This document shows positions 8,711 through 16,292 of a DNA stretch of 64,000 nucleotides, piece by piece; position 1 is the stretch's first letter, and each line of letters begins with the position of its first letter. The translations under genes and the position numbers were made by a program. The DNA lies in contig NZ_CP067136.1 of the NCBI RefSeq assembly GCF_028553785.1, positions 2,912,501-2,976,500 of the forward strand, given 5' to 3'. The stretch comes from Paracoccus fistulariae. GTDB lineage: Bacteria > Pseudomonadota > Alphaproteobacteria > Rhodobacterales > Rhodobacteraceae. The notes beneath the pieces were generated by a model that was given only the letters and a program-made list of their open reading frames with translations, was not told where the DNA came from and did no database searches.

Positions 8711-9741
8711 CGCCAGCCGCAGTGCCCGCGAATCACCCGAAAATTCCCGACGCAAAAACCGGAATCCTGATCGCCAATCTGGGCACGCCCGATGGTTATG
8801 ATTACTGGTCAATGCGCCGCTATCTGAACGAATTCCTGTCGGATAAGCGGGTGATCGATCTGCCGTCCTGGAAATGGCAGCCGATCCTGCAGGGCATTAT
8901 CCTGACCAAGCGGCCCTTCAGTTCAGGCGAGAATTACAAGCTGATCTGGAATGAGGAAAAGGGCGAAAGCCCCCTGATGACGATCACCCGCGATCAGACC
9001 AAGGCGCTGCGCGCCCGCGCCGCACAGGAATGGGGCGATCAGGTGATGGTCGATTTCTGCATGCGCTATGGCAACCCCTCGACCGAGGAGGTGCTGGAGC
9101 GCATGGTCAAGGCCGGTTGCCGCCGCATCGTCTTTGTGCCGCTCTATCCGCAATATGCGGGCGCGACCTCGGCCACAGCGAATGACCAGCTGTACCGGGC
9201 ACTGATGAAGCAGACCTGGCAACCCGCCGTGCGCACCATCGATCCCTATTTCGACCGCCCCGATTACATTGCCGCGCTGGCCGATTCCGTGCGCCGCAAG
9301 CTGGGCGACAAGACGCCGTCCAAGCTGGTTGCGTCCTATCACGGCATGCCGAAACGCTATCTGATGCAGGGCGATCCCTATCATTGCCAGTGCCAGAAAA
9401 CCTCGCGCCTGCTGAAAGAGGCGCTTGGCTTGGAAGACGGCATCATCGACACCACCTTCCAGTCAGTCTTTGGCCGCGAGGAATGGCTGCGTCCCTATAC
9501 GGTCGAACATGTGGCCGAACTGGCGAAACAGGGGCACAGCGATATCGCCGTGATCTCGCCCGCCTTCGCCTCGGACTGCATCGAGACGCTGGAAGAGATC
9601 AATGGCGAGATCCGCGAAAGCTTTGAACATGCCGGGGGCAAGGAGTTCACCTATATCCCCTGCCTGAACGACGATCCCACGCATATCGAGGTCATCATGA
9701 ATGTAGTGCGCGAAAATATCGGCGGTTGGGTCAAGGCCTAG
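8707..9741 (+). CDS. hemH: Ferrochelatase
   Basis: Ferrochelatase inserts ferrous iron into protoporphyrin IX, the last step of haem synthesis. The 344-residue product has the family segments ILIANLGTPDGYDYWSMRRY, YPQYAGATSAT, the active-site SYHGMPKRYLMQGDPYHCQC and the late SPAFASDCIETLEEI. The start ATG overlaps the preceding stop (ATGA). Haem supply fits the neighbouring cbb3 oxidase and c-type cytochrome genes functionally, though these are far away. It converges on the Lrp gene with a 4-nt overlap of coding ends. Confidence 0.97.
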   Translation: MTPAAVPANHPKIPDAKTGILIANLGTPDGYDYWSMRRYLNEFLSDKRVIDLPSWKWQPILQGIILTKRPFSSGENYKLIWNEEKGESPLMTITRDQTKALRARAAQEWGDQVMVDFCMRYGNPSTEEVLERMVKAGCRRIVFVPLYPQYAGATSATANDQLYRALMKQTWQPAVRTIDPYFDRPDYIAALADSVRRKLGDKTPSKLVASYHGMPKRYLMQGDPYHCQCQKTSRLLKEALGLEDGIIDTTFQSVFGREEWLRPYTVEHVAELAKQGHSDIAVISPAFASDCIETLEEINGEIRESFEHAGGKEFTYIPCLNDDPTHIEVIMNVVRENIGGWVKA

Positions 9742-10199
9742 ACCGGCATCGCCGTGGTATATTTCGTCTGCCGCAGCACGAAATTCGTGACCGAGCCGCG
9801 GATGATGCCCAGGGCCAGCAGGCGGCGCATGATGAAATGTTCCAGCCCCTCGGGGTCGGGCGCGACGATCTTCAGCAGGAAGTCCGAGGTTCCGGTGATC
9901 GTCGCGCATTCGATGATCTGATCCTCGACCTGCACGAAACGCTCGAATTTGGCGATCGAGGCTTCGGTATGGTCCAGCAGTTGTACCTGCACATAGGCCA
10001 TCGCATGCAGACCGACCTTGACCGGCGGCACGATGGCCACCTGCCGCGCGATATAGCCTTCGTCGATCAGCCGCCGGACCCGCCGCCATGCGGGCGAAGA
10101 GGACAGCCCGCTTTCATCGGCCAGCGCCTGCGTCGACAGTGTCGAGTCGCGTTGGAGCAGTTTCAGAAGGCGGCGGTCGGCCTCATCCAGTTTCGGCAA
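9738..10199 (-). CDS. Lrp/AsnC family regulator, probable PhhR-like activator of phhAB
   Basis: A 153-residue Lrp/AsnC protein: N-terminal helix-turn-helix (LDEADRRLLKLLQRDSTLST and SSSPAWRRVRRLIDEG) followed by a RAM ligand-binding domain (VQVQLLDHTEASIAKFE, TGTSDFLLKIVAPD). The start is a TTG at 10197-10199, preceded by AAGGAG at seven bases, which is an uncommon start codon. It is divergent from phhA, and two inverted repeats occupy the shared 117-bp intergenic region, so it most likely responds to phenylalanine or a related aromatic amino acid and regulates phhAB and itself. The regulatory target is inference from position. Confidence 0.85.
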   Translation of the reverse strand: MPKLDEADRRLLKLLQRDSTLSTQALADESGLSSSPAWRRVRRLIDEGYIARQVAIVPPVKVGLHAMAYVQVQLLDHTEASIAKFERFVQVEDQIIECATITGTSDFLLKIVAPDPEGLEHFIMRRLLALGIIRGSVTNFVLRQTKYTTAMPV

Positions 10200-10224
10200 G
10201 ATTTTTCTCCTTATGTGGCATATT

Positions 10225-10239
10225 AGGCATGAAATGCCT
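10225..10239. promoter_or_regulatory. Inverted repeat (putative Lrp operator 1)
   Basis: AGGCAT and ATGCCT face each other across three bases in the Lrp-phhA divergent intergenic region, close to the TTG start of the regulator. This position suits autoregulation. Confidence 0.5.
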
Positions 10240-10252
10240 GATTATCCGCGTT

Positions 10253-10270
10253 TTGCCACCTCTGTGGCAA
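10253..10270. promoter_or_regulatory. Inverted repeat upstream of the phhA -35 region (putative Lrp operator 2)
   Basis: TTGCCAC and GTGGCAA form a perfect 7-bp inverted repeat around four bases. It ends about 20 bp upstream of a TATAAT -10 box (10291-10296) that has no good -35 hexamer, as expected for an activator-dependent promoter. A partial copy, GTGGCA, occurs at 10215-10220. Confidence 0.55.
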
Positions 10271-10290
10271 GAAATACCTTCCAGTTCAGG

Positions 10291-10296
10291 TATAAT
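10291..10296 (+). promoter_or_regulatory. Putative phhA -10 box
   Basis: A consensus TATAAT lies 21 bp before the phhA start codon, with GGGAGGAG as ribosome binding site in between. The -35 position is poor, which points to dependence on the neighbouring regulator. Confidence 0.5.
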
Positions 10297-10316
10297 ATTC
10301 GCGGGAGGAGCAAGAC

Positions 10317-11108
10317 ATGCCTAAATCGACCGAATATGAAGCCAAGACCGCCGATGCTGACGGCTTCATCGCCTATGATGCCGAGGAAAACGGGGTCTGG
10401 AACGACCTGATCACGCGCCAGTTGCCCGCCGTGGACAAGCATATGGCCCAGCCCTATCTGAAGGGGTTGCAGCTTCTTGAGATGCCGACCGACCGGGTGC
10501 CGCAATGCCCCGATATCTCGGCAAAGCTGGGTGCGCTGACGGGCTGGAAGGTCGAGCCGGTGCCCGCCCTGATCGGCTTTGGAAAATTTTTCGGCATGCT
10601 GGCGGACCGCACCTTCCCGGCGGCCAGCTTCATCCGCAAGCGCAAGCATTTCGATTATATCGAAGAACCAGACATCTTTCACGAGATCTTCGGCCATACG
10701 CCCCTGCTGACCGATCCGGCCTTTGCCGCCTTCAGCCAGGCCATCGGCAAGGCCGGCACAGGTTGCGACAAATCCGATTACAGCTGGCTGATCCGGCTTT
10801 ACTGGTTCACCATCGAATTCGGCCTGACGCGCGAAAATGGGCAGCTGAAGGCGCTTGGATCGGGGCTGGCAAGTTCCGTGACCGAACTGCCCTGGTCGCT
10901 GTCGGACCAGCCAGAGCATCGGCCCTTCGACGTGATCGACATTCTGCGCACGCCCTATCGCATCGACATTCATCAGCCGGTTTACTTCGTGATCGATGAT
11001 CTGCAGGATCTTTTCGCGGCGGCCAAGCGCGACCTGCTGGCGGATGTGGATGAGGCCCGCAGCCTTGGCCTGCACGCGCCGAAATACCCGCCCAAGGACG
11101 CAGCATAA
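10317..11108 (+). CDS. phhA: Phenylalanine 4-monooxygenase
   Basis: This pterin-dependent, non-haem iron enzyme converts phenylalanine to tyrosine. The 263-residue bacterial form lacks the eukaryotic regulatory domain. The iron ligands His122 and His127 in FHEIFGHTPLL and Glu167 in YWFTIEFGL are visible, as is the pterin-binding region around ALIGFGKFFGMLADRTFP. GGAGGAG precedes the ATG. The pterin-recycling gene phhB follows eight bases later, and the Lrp regulator is divergent, giving a standard phenylalanine catabolic unit without the downstream homogentisate genes. Confidence 0.96.
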   Translation: MPKSTEYEAKTADADGFIAYDAEENGVWNDLITRQLPAVDKHMAQPYLKGLQLLEMPTDRVPQCPDISAKLGALTGWKVEPVPALIGFGKFFGMLADRTFPAASFIRKRKHFDYIEEPDIFHEIFGHTPLLTDPAFAAFSQAIGKAGTGCDKSDYSWLIRLYWFTIEFGLTRENGQLKALGSGLASSVTELPWSLSDQPEHRPFDVIDILRTPYRIDIHQPVYFVIDDLQDLFAAAKRDLLADVDEARSLGLHAPKYPPKDAA

Positions 11109-11118
11109 GGAGCAGATG

Positions 11119-11457
11119 ATGAGCAAGACCGATCTGGCCAGCAAGACCTGCGAACCCTGTCAGGGCGGCATTGCCGCCTATGATGCGGGCAAGGCAATGG
11201 AGATGGTGGCGCAACTGGAAGGCTGGACCTTGTCTGAAAACGCCACCGCCATCAGCCGCCGCTTTGAATTCAAGGGCTTTGCCAAGGCGGTCGAGATGGC
11301 CAATCTTTGCGCCTGGCTTGGCAACAAGCAGGGTCATCACCCCGATATCTGCTTTGGCTGGGGCTATTGTCAGGTCACCTTCACCACGCATGACGCGGGC
11401 GGGTTGACCGAAAATGACTTTATCTGCGCCGCGCATCTGGACGCGCTGGTCGCCTGA
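11119..11457 (+). CDS. phhB: Pterin-4a-carbinolamine dehydratase
   Basis: The enzyme dehydrates 4a-hydroxytetrahydropterin formed by phenylalanine hydroxylase so that the cofactor can be reduced again. The signature is complete: GHHPDICFGWGYCQVTF followed by THDAGGLTENDF. Two ATG codons stand in tandem (11116 and 11119); AAGGAG is six bases from the second, so I use that (112 residues). The N-terminus carries a short cysteine-containing extension (SKTCEPCQGG) often seen in alphaproteobacterial homologues. It shares an operon with phhA and ends at a strong terminator. Confidence 0.95.
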   Translation: MSKTDLASKTCEPCQGGIAAYDAGKAMEMVAQLEGWTLSENATAISRRFEFKGFAKAVEMANLCAWLGNKQGHHPDICFGWGYCQVTFTTHDAGGLTENDFICAAHLDALVA

Positions 11458-11464
11458 CATGCAT

Positions 11465-11497
11465 GGCCCGCCCGGAACCGGGCGGGCCGATGTTTTT
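11465..11497 (+). terminator. Intrinsic terminator after phhB
   Basis: An 11-bp perfect stem, GGCCCGCCCGG against CCGGGCGGGCC, separated by only two bases, is followed by GATGTTTTT. The T run is on the plus strand, so it ends the phhAB transcript. Confidence 0.7.
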
Positions 11498-11505
11498 GCA
11501 CGATC

Positions 11506-11991
11506 TTACGGGCGAACGGCGGTCACTTCGATTTCGACCAGCCAGTTCGGATTCACCAGCGCATCCACCACCATGGCAGAACGCGAGGGCAGATTGGGCT
11601 GATCATCCGTGCCAAAGAACTGCGTGTAGCCCGCCATGAAGCCCGAGAAATCGACCGTCTCACCTTCCGGCGCGACGAGGAAGGCCTGCATCTTGACCAC
11701 ATCGCCCATGGTCAGATCCATCCCTTCCAGCGTCGCCTTGATCGCATTCAGCACGCTGACCGTCTGGGCTTCGGTATTGCCCCACGCTTCGGGCGTTGCC
11801 GGGTCTGCGGCCTCATCCGCGACCGAGGGCACGACGCCGCTGAGATAAACCGTGGTCTTGCCGCCGGGGATCTCGACGGCCTGCGCGATGGGGAAATCCG
11901 AATTCGGGATCGGGTGCCGGATCACATCCTCTGCCGAGGCGGCCAGCGGCGCGGCCATCAATGCGGTGGCGATTGCAAATGTCTTGAACAT
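11506..11991 (-). CDS. Exported RidA family (YjgF/YER057c/UK114) protein
   Basis: RidA enzymes hydrolyse reactive enamines and imines such as 2-aminoacrylate. This 161-residue member has an N-terminal Sec signal peptide (MFKTFAIATALMAAPLAASA, cleavage near residue 20), which is unusual because classical RidA is cytoplasmic. The core is recognisable: TTVYLSGVVP, then LNAIKATLEGMDLTMGDVVK, and the active-site arginine in PSRSAMVV (Arg137) with Glu153 in VEIEVTAV. The start is the ATG at 11989-11991 behind GAGGA. It follows the cytochrome c and FAD amine oxidase genes on the same strand, so it probably removes the imine made by that oxidase in the periplasm. Confidence 0.85.
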   Translation of the reverse strand: MFKTFAIATALMAAPLAASAEDVIRHPIPNSDFPIAQAVEIPGGKTTVYLSGVVPSVADEAADPATPEAWGNTEAQTVSVLNAIKATLEGMDLTMGDVVKMQAFLVAPEGETVDFSGFMAGYTQFFGTDDQPNLPSRSAMVVDALVNPNWLVEIEVTAVRP

Positions 11992-12063
11992 GGGTGTCCT
12001 CATCCTTTGGTGAATAGCTGCCGACAGGGGTGCGTGACCCCTGCCGGAAAGGTCGCATCGCGG

Positions 12064-12453
12064 TCAGCGCGACTGCGCGACGTAATCGGCGTCGGTATCG
12101 CCTTCGTAATCATTGCCCAGATTGTGCCGGATATAATTCACCACGGCCGCGACCTGCGCATCATCCAGATAATCGCCCAGCGGCGGCATCGCCTTCTGAC
12201 CGTGGATGATGAGATAGATCGGATAGTCGGCAACCTCCAGATTGCTGTTTCCGGCCAGCGCGGGATATTCACCCGCCCCGACCGCGCCCGAGCCATCCGG
12301 CATATGGCAGCCAGAGCAGATGGCGTTATAGATCGCCTCGCCCTCGGTCTGGGGCAGTTTGGCAGAGGTGCCGCTTTGCACGAAATCCTGTGCAAAGGCC
12401 GCGCCAGACAGCGTCAGGACGGTGGCGATCATCGTCAGAGAAAGACGGTTCAT
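12064..12453 (-). CDS. Periplasmic class I c-type cytochrome
   Basis: A 129-residue cytochrome c with a Sec signal peptide ending at AAFA (residue 21). The haem attachment motif CSGCH is near residue 46, and MPPLGDYLDDAQVAAVVNYI contains the probable distal methionine ligand and the C-terminal helix. It lies three bases after the FAD amine oxidase stop codon, so it is very likely cotranscribed with it and is the natural electron acceptor for the reduced flavin. Electrons could then pass to a terminal oxidase. The exact partner is inferred from context. Confidence 0.9.
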   Translation of the reverse strand: MNRLSLTMIATVLTLSGAAFAQDFVQSGTSAKLPQTEGEAIYNAICSGCHMPDGSGAVGAGEYPALAGNSNLEVADYPIYLIIHGQKAMPPLGDYLDDAQVAAVVNYIRHNLGNDYEGDTDADYVAQSR

Positions 12454-12456
12454 GGC

Positions 12457-14055
12457 TTAGTTCCCCTCGGTTTCGGCGCCGGTGACATGGGCGTGCAGTC
12501 TTTTCACCGCATTCAGCGCGGACAGGATCGCCCCTTCCTGCCACGCAGGCAGGTCGGACATATGTTCGCCCGCCATCAGCGTGCGCTGATCCATCTTGAC
12601 GGCATCGGCGTAATTCGCCTCTCCGTCGCGCCAGATGCCATAGCAGCCCAGAACCCAGGGCACGCGATGCCAGGCAACCGAGACACCGCTGGCAAATTCA
12701 TCCCGGTATTGCGGGTGGATCTGGGCGCCGAATTCCAATGCGCGCTCGATGCGTTCCTCGGGTGCGATGGCATTGAACTGGTAGGATGCCGCGCCCCAGG
12801 AATAGCAGCCCAGCAGCACCCCCGGCCCGTCGCTGAAGAAATCGTTGGAAGGATAGGAGATCAGCGTGATCGGCAGGTCGGTATAGCTGATGCCGCCGAA
12901 AATATGTTCGTCCTGTTCCCAGAAGCGGCGCTTCATCTCCAACCCGATCTTGATCGAGCTGTCGTAATAGACGCTGTCGATGGCGGCCTGCATCCCGCCC
13001 GAGAAATTGTTCTCGATCTGGCCAAGGATCGAGAAGGGGATGGTGCAGATACAGTAATCCGCCGTGACGGTGGTTTCCTCGGTCCCGCCATCGGCGGCGA
13101 CATAGGTAGCCTCGACCCCGTCTTCGGTGCCGTTGATGCGGATGACCTTGGCGTTATAGGTGACGATATCGCCGATTTCGCGGGCGAAGGCCTGTGCGAT
13201 CATGTCCATGCCGCCGACGGGTTGAAAGATCGCCTGCTGGTGGTCGATGGTTTCCCCGACCAGCAGATCCTTCCACAGACGTCCTTTCAGGATATCGCCA
13301 AGCGAGATGATATCCGACGGTTCTGGCGCCGGATCCGTGCCGCCGCCCGGATCGACCGCCCAGCCGCGATAGATCGCGGTGGCGTCGGATTTTACATATT
13401 CCAGATTATCGTTCAGCACGCCGAAGGTCTTCAGCGATTCGACCAGCAGTTCGGCATCCTCATCCGTGACCAATTCATCCAGCTTGTCCTGATGTACCGC
13501 CTTGGCCAGCAGTTCCGAAATCTGGCCGCGGTAATCCGCCTGAATTTCGCGGAAGCGCTGCGGCTTGCCGTCAAAGGCCTGACTATTATGCAGATAGGCA
13601 TAGTAATTTTGCTGGATGAACGGCTCCAGCTTGACGCCGAAGCGCTTGCAGTAATCCAGCACCGCATGGTGATCGGTCGGAATACGCCAGGGGCCGCCAT
13701 TCAGGTAGTTCCCCTCGCTGAACTGGACGTCCTGTTTGTAGCCGCCCAGTTCGGTATAGCTGTCGCCGCCACGCAGCGTCCAGCAGCGCCCGCCCGCCTT
13801 TTCGCGATATTCAAGGATCTGCACCTTGTAGCCCGCCTTGCCCAATTCATAGGCGGCGGTCATCCCTGCCAGACCCGCACCAAGGATCAGAACCGAGGCG
13901 CCATTGCCGTCGCCTTCAAGTTCAAGCGGCCCCTCATAGGACGAGCTTCCCGCATAGCCCATGCCCGCCATCGCGGTATACATGGCTGAAGCCCCCGCCG
14001 CATAGCCGACCATGGTCAGCAAATCGCGCCGCGTCATTCCTGCTGTGTGTTCCAT
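12457..14055 (-). CDS. Tat-exported flavin amine oxidase / L-amino acid dehydrogenase-like protein
   Basis: A 532-residue flavoprotein of the amine oxidase family. The N-terminus carries a twin-arginine signal (MTRRDLLTMVGYAAGASA), so it is folded with FAD before export. The FAD dinucleotide motif VLILGAGLAGMTAAYELGKA starts near residue 54, followed by GGRCWTLRGG; the C-terminal FAD-contact region is GEHMSDLPAWQEGAILSA. The family oxidises L-amino acids or amines to imines. The adjacent cytochrome c suggests dehydrogenase rather than oxygen-consuming oxidase activity, and an exported RidA homologue follows. GGGAG precedes the ATG. Substrate is unknown. Confidence 0.88.
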   Translation of the reverse strand: MEHTAGMTRRDLLTMVGYAAGASAMYTAMAGMGYAGSSSYEGPLELEGDGNGASVLILGAGLAGMTAAYELGKAGYKVQILEYREKAGGRCWTLRGGDSYTELGGYKQDVQFSEGNYLNGGPWRIPTDHHAVLDYCKRFGVKLEPFIQQNYYAYLHNSQAFDGKPQRFREIQADYRGQISELLAKAVHQDKLDELVTDEDAELLVESLKTFGVLNDNLEYVKSDATAIYRGWAVDPGGGTDPAPEPSDIISLGDILKGRLWKDLLVGETIDHQQAIFQPVGGMDMIAQAFAREIGDIVTYNAKVIRINGTEDGVEATYVAADGGTEETTVTADYCICTIPFSILGQIENNFSGGMQAAIDSVYYDSSIKIGLEMKRRFWEQDEHIFGGISYTDLPITLISYPSNDFFSDGPGVLLGCYSWGAASYQFNAIAPEERIERALEFGAQIHPQYRDEFASGVSVAWHRVPWVLGCYGIWRDGEANYADAVKMDQRTLMAGEHMSDLPAWQEGAILSALNAVKRLHAHVTGAETEGN

Positions 14056-14200
14056 CGCGCTCTCCCACTGGTTGCTGGCCCAGTCAGATCTTCGCGGAGG
14101 GGAATGTCAATGCGCATACAATTTAAATCCGGGTGGCCGAAACCGTCCCGGGCGATGTGATCGCATTTCATCCATTTCCGCCAAGCGCTTATGCAGCATG

Positions 14201-14228
14201 AAAAAAGGGGCCGTGTTGGCCCCTTTTA
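14201..14228 (-). terminator. Intrinsic terminator after the L,D-transpeptidase gene
   Basis: GGGGCC and GGCCCC flank a 5-nt loop, with A runs on the left and T runs on the right. On the minus strand the stem is followed by TTTTTT, matching the end of the upstream transpeptidase gene; it could also act weakly on the other strand. Confidence 0.8.
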
Positions 14229-14247
14229 CGCCCGGTTGCGGGATGCG

Positions 14248-14898
14248 TCAGATCAGCAGGACCTGCGTGCCGATCTTGGTCAGATCGTACAGTTCCTTGA
14301 TGTGTTCATTATACAGGCCGATGCAGCCGTTCGAGGATTTGCGCCCGATCTTGCGGGTGTCGTGGGTTCCGTGCAGCCGGTAATATTGCCAGCTCAGCCA
14401 CAGCGCATGTGTGCCCAGCGGGTTGTCCGGGCCGGGACCGACGAAATCGGGCCATTCCGGGTTGCGCTTCTTCATGTCCGGGGTCGGTGCCCAGCTGGGG
14501 CCGACGACCTTCTTGATGATTTCGGTCCGGCCGGTGCGCGTCAGGTCGGGGCTGACCGGGATCGAGGAGGGGTAGACGCGATAGACGCTTTCATCCTCGG
14601 ACCAGAAATGCACCGTGCGCGAGGGCAGGTCGCACAGCACGGCGCCATTGGTCAGGTTCGTGAAATAGGGGCGCCAGTCCTGTGCGTGCCAGCTGGAGAT
14701 ATTGTGCCGCTGATCGGATTGGCTGTCATATTGCACCGCGCCCGCATCGGGCGTGGCACCTGTGGTCGCGCCATAGATCGGCTGCCCGGTATAGGGGTCG
14801 ATCTGCTGAGCCACAGAAGGCAGTGCCAAGCCTGTGGCCCCGAATGCCGCGGCCGTGCCAAGGAACGCGCGACGGTTGAGAGCAGGGGGTGTGCTCAT
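14248..14898 (-). CDS. Tat-type exported L,D-transpeptidase (YkuD domain)
   Basis: L,D-transpeptidases make 3-3 peptidoglycan crosslinks or attach proteins to the wall. The catalytic motif HGTHDTRKIGRKSSNGCIGL (His then SxGCI cysteine) is intact near the C-terminus of this 216-residue protein. The N-terminus NRRAFLGTAAAFGATGLAL is a twin-arginine signal with AQQ cleavage near residue 36. The start is the ATG at 14896-14898 with AAGGA upstream. It faces away from a CAP-domain lipoprotein gene across 230 bp, and a second transpeptidase lies just beyond. Confidence 0.92.
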   Translation of the reverse strand: MSTPPALNRRAFLGTAAAFGATGLALPSVAQQIDPYTGQPIYGATTGATPDAGAVQYDSQSDQRHNISSWHAQDWRPYFTNLTNGAVLCDLPSRTVHFWSEDESVYRVYPSSIPVSPDLTRTGRTEIIKKVVGPSWAPTPDMKKRNPEWPDFVGPGPDNPLGTHALWLSWQYYRLHGTHDTRKIGRKSSNGCIGLYNEHIKELYDLTKIGTQVLLI

Positions 14899-15131
14899 CT
14901 GACAAAGTCCTTCGTTCGGGATGGCCGCTCTTTGGGGCGACCTTGGGTTACTGCGCCTCATGCAGCCCTGCCAATATATTCCGATTGCGCAGCTCCGGCA
15001 ATTCGGCGGCGCATCAAACTGCCGTTAGCGGCGAAGATGCCACAGCCTCGATGCTCACGAATTCTTTCGTTTGAAGCACTATCGGCAAGCCTGTAGATCT
15101 GTCGCAATATAATAATGAGGGATGGCGGCAA

Positions 15132-15647
15132 ATGCTGAATTTCAAGGTGATCGCGACGCTGTCGCTGCTGGGTCTGACGGCCTGTGCACCGCGCATGGTG
15201 CCGCAGCAGCTCGGTCCGGACGGGCAGGCGCTGCCGGTTGCCTATCAGATCGACGCACGGGAATCGCAGCAGATCCCGACGCGGGTTCTGGGGCAGATCA
15301 ACACATTGCGGGGCAATGTCGGTGCGCCGCAACTGATCCTCAGCCCGCAGCTTTCGGCGGCGGCGGTGGTGCATTCGCGGGACATGTCGGCACAGAACCG
15401 GGCGTGGCACTGGGGCTCTGACGGATCCTCGCCGCTGGATCGGGTGCGCAGCCAGGGCTATCCGGGCAGCCTGGTGGGCGAGAATATCTCGGAAACCTAC
15501 GAAAATGACATCCAGACGCTGAGCGCATGGATGGCCACGCGTGAAACCCGCGATGTGATCATGGATCCGGCCGCGACCAATCTGGGCTTCGGCTGGTATC
15601 AGGAGCCATCGGGCAAGATCTGGTGGACGCTGCTGACCGGCAAGTAA
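15132..15647 (+). CDS. CAP-domain (SCP/PR1-like) lipoprotein
   Basis: A 171-residue protein with a lipoprotein signal peptide (LLGLTAC, cysteine at residue 18), so it is membrane-anchored in the periplasm. The mature part is a CAP/SCP domain: LGQINTLRGNVGAPQLILSP, the histidine in VVHSRDMSAQN, then GENI and LSAWMATRETRDVIMDP. Bacterial CAP proteins have been linked to cell wall processes and extracellular binding, but activity is not known for this one. It lies between two L,D-transpeptidase genes, which supports a cell-envelope role. Confidence 0.85.
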   Translation: MLNFKVIATLSLLGLTACAPRMVPQQLGPDGQALPVAYQIDARESQQIPTRVLGQINTLRGNVGAPQLILSPQLSAAAVVHSRDMSAQNRAWHWGSDGSSPLDRVRSQGYPGSLVGENISETYENDIQTLSAWMATRETRDVIMDPAATNLGFGWYQEPSGKIWWTLLTGK

Positions 15648-15665
15648 CCCGGCCCCGGATATGAC

Positions 15666-15692
15666 AAAGCCCCGCATCATGCGGGGCTTTTT
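15666..15692. terminator. Bidirectional terminator between CAP lipoprotein and second transpeptidase
   Basis: An 11-bp perfect inverted repeat (AAAGCCCCGCA / TGCGGGGCTTT) with a 3-nt loop lies between convergent genes. T runs flank both sides, with the better one on the plus strand. Confidence 0.8.
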
Positions 15693-15713
15693 CGTGGCCG
15701 TGTCCGGGCGCGA

Positions 15714-16232
15714 TCAGGGATTGATGGTGATCGGCGTGCCGCCGCGCACCATGGCATAGATCTCTTCGATCTCATCATCCTTCACCGCGATGCAGCCTGC
15801 GGTCCAGTCTTGTTTCTTGGGCGCCAGCTGACGCCCCTCGGGGCCCCAGCCGTGGATGAAGATATCGCCGCCCGGCTTGCGGCCAAGGGCGGCGGCCAGC
15901 TGTGTATCCTCGGGGCTGGGATAGGAGACGCCGACCGACAGGTGATAGCGGCTGCGGGGGTTGAATCGGTCGATGATATAGGTGCCTTCGGGCGTCTTGC
16001 CGTCACCCTCATACTGCTTGTCGCCGATGGGCTCATTGCCCAGGCCGATCTTGTAGGTTTTCAGAACGGTCCGGTTGTTCAGCAGATACAGGCGGCGGTC
16101 GCCCTTGTTGATCACGACCTGCGTGACGGCGGGACCGTTATAGGTCTTGAATTTGGATTTGGGCTTTCCACAGGCGGCCAGCAAGGCCAGCATCGAAAAG
16201 GTCACCGTGCGACGGGTTGCGCGATACATCAC
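15714..16232 (-). CDS. Lipoprotein L,D-transpeptidase (YkuD domain)
   Basis: The 172-residue protein has a lipoprotein signal (SMLALLAAC, cysteine at residue 21). A YkuD domain follows: VVINKGDRRLYLLNNRTVLKTYKIGLG, then HGWGPEGRQLAPKKQDWTAG with the catalytic His, and DWTAGCIAVKDDE with the catalytic Cys. It probably remodels peptidoglycan at the membrane face. Two ATGs stand in tandem at the start. It converges with the CAP lipoprotein across a shared terminator. The family member here is distinct from the Tat-type enzyme 1 kb away. Confidence 0.92.
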   Translation of the reverse strand: MMYRATRRTVTFSMLALLAACGKPKSKFKTYNGPAVTQVVINKGDRRLYLLNNRTVLKTYKIGLGNEPIGDKQYEGDGKTPEGTYIIDRFNPRSRYHLSVGVSYPSPEDTQLAAALGRKPGGDIFIHGWGPEGRQLAPKKQDWTAGCIAVKDDEIEEIYAMVRGGTPITINP

Positions 16233-16292
16233 TGCCTCGAACGTTTCTTGAATATTTATAGGGTTGGAATATCACGATTCCGAAGGATATGG

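Noticed and set aside
11914..13989. 691-codon frame antisense to the amine oxidase and cytochrome genes
   Set aside because: A shadow of GC-rich coding; it lacks a start signal and any family motif, while the minus strand carries a Tat signal, FAD motifs and CxxCH.
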